Positions 5,840 to 9,074 of a stretch of DNA of 9,074 bases are shown here, piece after piece. Origin of the DNA: Gemmatimonadales bacterium UBA1120 (GTDB taxonomy: Bacteria; Gemmatimonadota; Gemmatimonadetes; Longimicrobiales; Gaopeijiaceae); contig DCAZ01000009.1 in NCBI GenBank assembly GCA_002313925.1, positions 1-9,074 of the forward strand. Reading direction: 5' to 3'. The number at the start of each line of letters is the position of its first letter. Within the stretch, counting starts at the first letter, position 1. A program made the translations under genes and the position numbers. The notes beneath the pieces are model-generated. The model saw only the letters and a program-made list of their open reading frames with translations, made no database searches and was not told the origin of the DNA.

Positions 5840-6535
5840 TTAGGATAAGGCGGCGTCCGGCCAACCAAGTTCTTCCGGATTGATCTCTAGCACGTCTCTA
5901 AGGGTATCCAAAACGAAGTCGGGGTGCTCTGCTAAAAGTTCCTCAGGCTTGAATGGGCCCCATAGTGCCGCAGCCGTTCGCGTCCCCGCCCCTTTCCCGG
6001 CCTGGATATCGAAGGGTGAGTCACCGACAAATACAACGCCATCTGGTTCGAGTCCGAGCTTACTAAGAGCCAGATTGACTGATTCAGGATGAGGCTTTGG
6101 CCGCTGTACTTGGTTTGCACAAACGACGAGATCCACTGCCTTCCATAGACCGCAGCACTCGAGTGTTCTCTTTGCGATACCGGTACGCTTACTCGTGACA
6201 ACCGCGATCTTTGTTCCACGCCTTCGTAGCGCTCCCAAAACCGAAGATGCTCCTGGAAATGAGCGTACCATTTGATCATGCACGATGTCTTGATACGCGA
6301 TATAGGTCTGTCGCATCAACTCAGCTTCCTCCTCATTCCGAGCAAAGCCCCTCATCTGCACTGGAAGTGGTATCCCTAGGGTAGCCACGACATCCGCATC
6401 AGGGAGTGGTTGGCCAAAATGTTTTTTCGTGGCAAAGCGGAAGCACTTAAGGATCAATTCGACCGTGTCTGCCAACGTACCGTCAAGATCAAAAAAAACG
6501 CCGGACCACATACCGGGAGACTTAGATTTCGTCAA
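5840..6535 (-). CDS. HAD-superfamily phosphatase, Gph/PpaX-like
   Basis: Cytoplasmic haloacid-dehalogenase-type hydrolase, probably removing phosphate from a small phosphorylated metabolite; phosphoglycolate and pyrophosphate are the known substrates of close subfamilies. All four motifs are present: FFDLDGTLADT with Asp16 (nucleophile) and Asp18, VVTSK with Thr114/Ser115, RPKPHPE with Lys147, and VGDSPFDIQAG with Asp172 and Asp176. Residues of about 20-95 form the helical cap. The length of 231 is normal (about 215-230). The gene is third in a minus-strand operon. The best-coupled start is a TTG at 6535 that overlaps the aminotransferase stop as TTGA; an ATG at 6511 (Met9) would also keep every motif but has no better ribosome site. 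The exact substrate is not determinable. Confidence 0.9.
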   Translation of the reverse strand: MTKSKSPGMWSGVFFDLDGTLADTVELILKCFRFATKKHFGQPLPDADVVATLGIPLPVQMRGFARNEEEAELMRQTYIAYQDIVHDQMVRSFPGASSVLGALRRRGTKIAVVTSKRTGIAKRTLECCGLWKAVDLVVCANQVQRPKPHPESVNLALSKLGLEPDGVVFVGDSPFDIQAGKGAGTRTAAALWGPFKPEELLAEHPDFVLDTLRDVLEINPEELGWPDAALS

Positions 6536-7890
6536 TGGATCTTCTGGATAATAGACGATAGCACAACCAACGAATGGGTTGCTTGATCCTCAGTTAAGAA
6601 CGCAGATGGAGTAAGCTCCACCACATGACCGTGTTCCCCGGCAGGTAGGATAATCAAGCCCTGAGCAAGCGCAGCTTCTGCTACCCGTAACGCGCCGCCT
6701 TTCCATGGTGATCCGTCGTCTGTGACGAGTTCGATCCCGATCATGAGACCACGTCCACGCACCTCAGAAACCCTTTCGGCACCCCTTAGGGAGTCTTGCA
6801 ATTCACTAAGCAGTTGCGATCCAAGGACCTCTGCACGCTCCGGAACATCCAAGTGCTCAACGACATCGAGCACAGCTAGTGCGGTGGCACATGAGAGAGG
6901 GTTCCCCAGAAACGTGCTGGTGTGAATCGCTTCTCCATCATTTTCAGGCCAAGCAGACAGCACTGACTGTGAACTGAGGCATGCCGAAAGCGGTAAGCCA
7001 CCACCAAAGACCTTGCCTATACACACGATATCTGGACGAAGTCCTAATCGCTCAGATGCTAGCATTGACCCACAACGTCCAAGTCCGGTGAAGATCTCAT
7101 CAGCGATAACCATCGCCCCCTCCTCCATCGCCACATCCGATAGAGCTGCCATAAAGCCATCAGGAGGAATTCTTACTCCGGCCCTACCCTGCACAGGTTC
7201 CACGATGACAGCACCGATCGGATCCCCATTGGGTGCCCCCTGCTGAAAGGCTGCTCGCAGCAATCCTAGGGTTTCGTCCGCAGTCACCCGCGAGACGTCA
7301 TTACATTCAGGAAAGGGGGCAAAGCTCACTCCCTTATACAACTGATCCTCAAAGTATGAACGGAAGTGGGCTCGGTCCGTGACCGCGAGCGCCCCCATAG
7401 TAAGGCCATGATATCCTCCCCTGAACGCAACAATGCCTGGTTTACCCGTAGCGATCCGGGCCGTCTTGAGCGCTACCTCAACAGCCTCCGATCCGGTCGT
7501 CGTAAGTACTGCCTGTGCGTCAACCCAGGGTGCGATCCCACATAAGCGCTCTATCAGTTCAACTTTTCTAACAGGCGGATGGATATCACCCATCCCATGT
7601 ATCAGTTCTTCTCCCTGGGCCTGGAGGGCATGAACAACCCTTGGGTGTGCATGTCCAATGAGAGCAACTCCGAACGCCCCACTCAGGTCGATGTACAAGT
7701 TGTGGTCAACATCCCGGACATTCGACCCGCTCGCTTCCTTCCAAAAGATCGGCCAACCAACGTCGAAATAGGTGATATTGCGGGATTCTACACTCCTTAG
7801 GCGCTTTGCTAGATGGCGGGAAACTCCGCCTGGAGGACTCGTAACGATGTCAGGTAGCAGGGATCCAAAAAGAGGCTCAGCTACTGTCAC
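6532..7890 (-). CDS. Class III (fold type I) PLP-dependent aminotransferase
   Basis: Cytoplasmic transaminase of the GabT/ArgD/ornithine-aminotransferase superfamily, moving an amino group, often a terminal amine, to a keto acid. The 452 residues are full length. PLP-site features are TGSEAVEVALKTAR (132-145), GGYHGLTMGALAVT (158-171, Tyr160 and His161), VEPVQGRAG (230-238), ADEIFTGLGR (263-272, Asp264), the Schiff-base lysine Lys293 in GKVFGGGLPL, TSTFLGNPLSCA (324-335), and Arg378 in VRGRGLM, the usual carboxylate contact. It starts with GTG at 7890, which shares GTGA with the stop of the enoyl-ACP reductase gene, and has a GAGG 4 nt upstream. It overlaps the phosphatase by TTGA. Candidate substrates (GABA, putrescine, ornithine or another omega-amine) cannot be separated from sequence alone. 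Confidence 0.92.
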   Translation of the reverse strand: MTVAEPLFGSLLPDIVTSPPGGVSRHLAKRLRSVESRNITYFDVGWPIFWKEASGSNVRDVDHNLYIDLSGAFGVALIGHAHPRVVHALQAQGEELIHGMGDIHPPVRKVELIERLCGIAPWVDAQAVLTTTGSEAVEVALKTARIATGKPGIVAFRGGYHGLTMGALAVTDRAHFRSYFEDQLYKGVSFAPFPECNDVSRVTADETLGLLRAAFQQGAPNGDPIGAVIVEPVQGRAGVRIPPDGFMAALSDVAMEEGAMVIADEIFTGLGRCGSMLASERLGLRPDIVCIGKVFGGGLPLSACLSSQSVLSAWPENDGEAIHTSTFLGNPLSCATALAVLDVVEHLDVPERAEVLGSQLLSELQDSLRGAERVSEVRGRGLMIGIELVTDDGSPWKGGALRVAEAALAQGLIILPAGEHGHVVELTPSAFLTEDQATHSLVVLSSIIQKIH

Positions 7891-8792
7891 TCGACCTCGT
7901 CTTTGAGCAGCGCTTGAGCGGGCATCCCCATTGCATGGTACCCCTTATCGACATGGAGCGTCTCCCCTGTGATGCCCGCGGCAAGAGGAGAGCAAAGAAA
8001 TGCAGCGGCATGTCCAACGTCGTCCGCGGTGTTCACCTCTGGCAGTGCTGCGTTGTCTCGATAATAGTCAACCAAACGATCGATCGTTCCGATCGCGCTG
8101 GCAGCGCGACTAGCGAGCGGGCCAGCACTGATGGTGTTCACACGGACACCAAATTTTCGACCCGCCTCAAAAGCAAGCAGGCGCGTATCGCTTTCCAATG
8201 CGGCCTTCGCCGAACTCATGCCCCCTCCATATCCTGGCACAACTCGCTCTGCAGCCAGATAGGAGAGCGATACTAGGGCACCATCGTTGTTCATAAGTGG
8301 TCCAAGCCGCTGCGCCATACTCACCATCGAGTAGGCACTCGAACTAATTGCTGCGAGATATCCATCGCGACTCGTTTCGATGAGAGGGTTTCTGACTTCA
8401 GGTCCGTTCGCGAGCGAGTGTACAACGATATCTAAACAGCGTTCTCCGAAGTCAGCTTGCATCTGATCCGCAACACCCTGAATCGTGTAGCCTTCCAGAT
8501 CAACATACCGCTTGTCCTCCCTCACATGCTCAGGTACATCATCAGCTGTGTCGAAGGCCGCGTCCAAAGGATAGATCTTCTCAAACTCAATCTCTCCTCC
8601 GCCCGGAAGAGACATGTCAAGCTTTCCCCGCTCGAGACTGCGAGTAAAGATCCTGAGGACTGGTGGCCATGTGCCCACGCATATTGAGGCACCAGCAGCT
8701 GCTAGCGCCCGCACGATTGCCCACCCGTACCCTCTGTCATCGGCAACGCCCGCTATGAAGGCGCGCTTGCCGGAAAGATCGATCGGAAGCAT
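7887..8792 (-). CDS. fabI: NADH-dependent enoyl-ACP reductase, long plant/chlamydial-like form
   Basis: Short-chain-dehydrogenase-fold enzyme of type II fatty acid synthesis that reduces trans-2-enoyl-ACP with NAD(P)H. It has 301 residues, against about 260 for E. coli FabI. The extra length lies in a segment of about 45-100, with KIYPLDAAFD (72-81) and EDVPEHV-like sequence, as in plant ENR. The nucleotide loop is AGVADDRGYGWAI (14-26). HSLANGPEV (125-133) is the family hallmark. The active site has Tyr178 (SYLAAER), Tyr188 and Lys196 in GYGGGMSSAK, with the 10- and 8-residue spacings I recall from plant ENR, and NTISAGPLASRAA (219-231) follows. It is the first gene of the minus-strand operon; AGGAG lies 9 nt before the ATG. 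It overlaps the aminotransferase by GTGA. Function is confident; it should be the lipid-synthesis enzyme unless a second reductase exists. Confidence 0.94.
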   Translation of the reverse strand: MLPIDLSGKRAFIAGVADDRGYGWAIVRALAAAGASICVGTWPPVLRIFTRSLERGKLDMSLPGGGEIEFEKIYPLDAAFDTADDVPEHVREDKRYVDLEGYTIQGVADQMQADFGERCLDIVVHSLANGPEVRNPLIETSRDGYLAAISSSAYSMVSMAQRLGPLMNNDGALVSLSYLAAERVVPGYGGGMSSAKAALESDTRLLAFEAGRKFGVRVNTISAGPLASRAASAIGTIDRLVDYYRDNAALPEVNTADDVGHAAAFLCSPLAAGITGETLHVDKGYHAMGMPAQALLKDEVE

Positions 8793-8920
8793 TCAGACAA
8801 GCTCCTGGGATTATCAATCTACTCTGAAAACCTTTTTTCCCTGCCAAAAGAAGCTACCCAGCCCTAGCGTAAGAGCCTACCCCTGGGCGGTCGCGACAGT
8901 TCAACTCTGCTAAACTCAGC
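8793..8920. other. Intergenic region upstream of fabI
   Basis: It holds the fabI ribosome site (AGGAG, near 8802-8806 on the minus strand) and a run of A residues on the minus strand near 8833-8838. I could not find a promoter or terminator good enough to call. The fabI operon may start here or be read through from the antiporter gene. Confidence 0.5.
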
Positions 8921-9074
8921 CTATATAAGCCACCAGCCCATCCCGATATACGCCGTTAGCAGCAATGCTCCCTCCCATCGTTTGATCTGCCATCCATTTC
9001 TAAGAATTGGCAAGAGGAGCAGGGACATAAAAACAACTCCAGCTAATTCCCGTGAAAGCACCGTTTCGGGGATC
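8921..9074 (-). CDS. C-terminal end of a probable sodium/calcium antiporter (CaCA/YrbG-like) membrane protein
   Basis: An open frame enters from the right edge and reads 50 codons to a TAG at 8923-8921. The peptide has one hydrophobic helix (VVFMSLLLLPIL, about 13-24), a short polar turn, then KRWEGALLLTAYIG (31-44) and a final hydrophobic run ending WWLI. An R-W-E-G-A-L-L-L turn before the last helix is the usual ending of K+-dependent or bacterial Na+/Ca2+ exchangers of this family, which place it in the inner membrane. Only the tail is visible, so the alpha-repeat motifs that would prove it are missing. It lies upstream of fabI on the same strand, with 128 bp between. Confidence 0.7.
   Translation of the reverse strand, partial: IPETVLSRELAGVVFMSLLLLPILRNGWQIKRWEGALLLTAYIGMGWWLI

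Noticed and set aside
8075..8088. Perfect 14-bp palindrome AACGATCGATCGTT within fabI
   Set aside because: It falls in ordinary coding sequence (codons for Thr-Ile-Asp-Arg-Leu) and has no partner site nearby. Chance plus codon use explains it.
7914..8276. A 120-codon plus-strand open frame opposite fabI
   Set aside because: It is antisense to conserved active-site codons, and its low-complexity translation shows no domain.
8857..8887. CCCAG and CTGGG arms followed by a T-rich stretch on the minus strand, as a terminator of the antiporter gene
   Set aside because: The stem is only 5 bp with a loop of about 21 nt, and the T-run is interrupted. It is too weak to call.
1..9074. Mobile element, phage, CRISPR or defence island
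   Set aside because: No transposase, integrase, repeat-spacer array, restriction, toxin or nuclease gene was seen. The tRNA genes show no attachment-site duplication or adjoining integrase.

Overview
The window is a compact, ordinary-looking stretch of bacterial chromosome. No transposase, integrase, phage gene or CRISPR array was seen. The source is a bacterium: there is an ATP-binding cassette (ABC) importer with a lipobox-bearing binding lipoprotein, 4-nt gene overlaps, Shine-Dalgarno sites and two tRNA genes. The tRNA genes encode no CCA, which argues against enteric gammaproteobacteria. The enoyl-ACP reductase is the long plant/chlamydial-like form. I would guess an uncultured environmental Gram-negative, possibly Gemmatimonadota-like, but that is inference and weak.

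Left part (1-1336, minus strand): the start of an ABC ATPase and, overlapping it by 4 nt, a BMP/PnrA-family lipoprotein. They are the first two genes of an importer operon, probably for nucleosides or a related solute, that runs off the left edge. A short divergent region (1337-1510) holds a candidate minus-strand promoter and small inverted repeats. Reading rightwards from it are an 11-helix sodium-dependent NSS transporter (1511-2923) and a 697-residue aconitase-superfamily hydro-lyase (3081-5174). The hydro-lyase has its swivel domain in front of the iron-sulfur catalytic domains, so the substrate-handling halves are fused in AcnB-like order but without AcnB's helical N-terminal domain.

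Middle (5174-5408): a minus-strand tRNA unit. A good promoter and a leader hairpin precede tRNA-Glu(CUC), and tRNA-Val(CAC) follows after only 2 nt. It converges on the aconitase-like gene with almost no gap.

Right part: a small plus-strand pterin-4a-carbinolamine dehydratase (5542-5832) converges on a tight minus-strand operon. In transcription order that operon is enoyl-ACP reductase, class III aminotransferase and HAD phosphatase (8792 down to 5840). Its genes overlap by GTGA and TTGA, so translation is probably coupled. At the right edge, the last 50 codons of a sodium/calcium antiporter-like membrane protein end upstream of that operon.

The most interesting item is the fused, permuted hydro-lyase of unknown substrate beside an amino-acid-type transporter. 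Next is the coupling of a plant-type enoyl-ACP reductase to an aminotransferase and a phosphatase.
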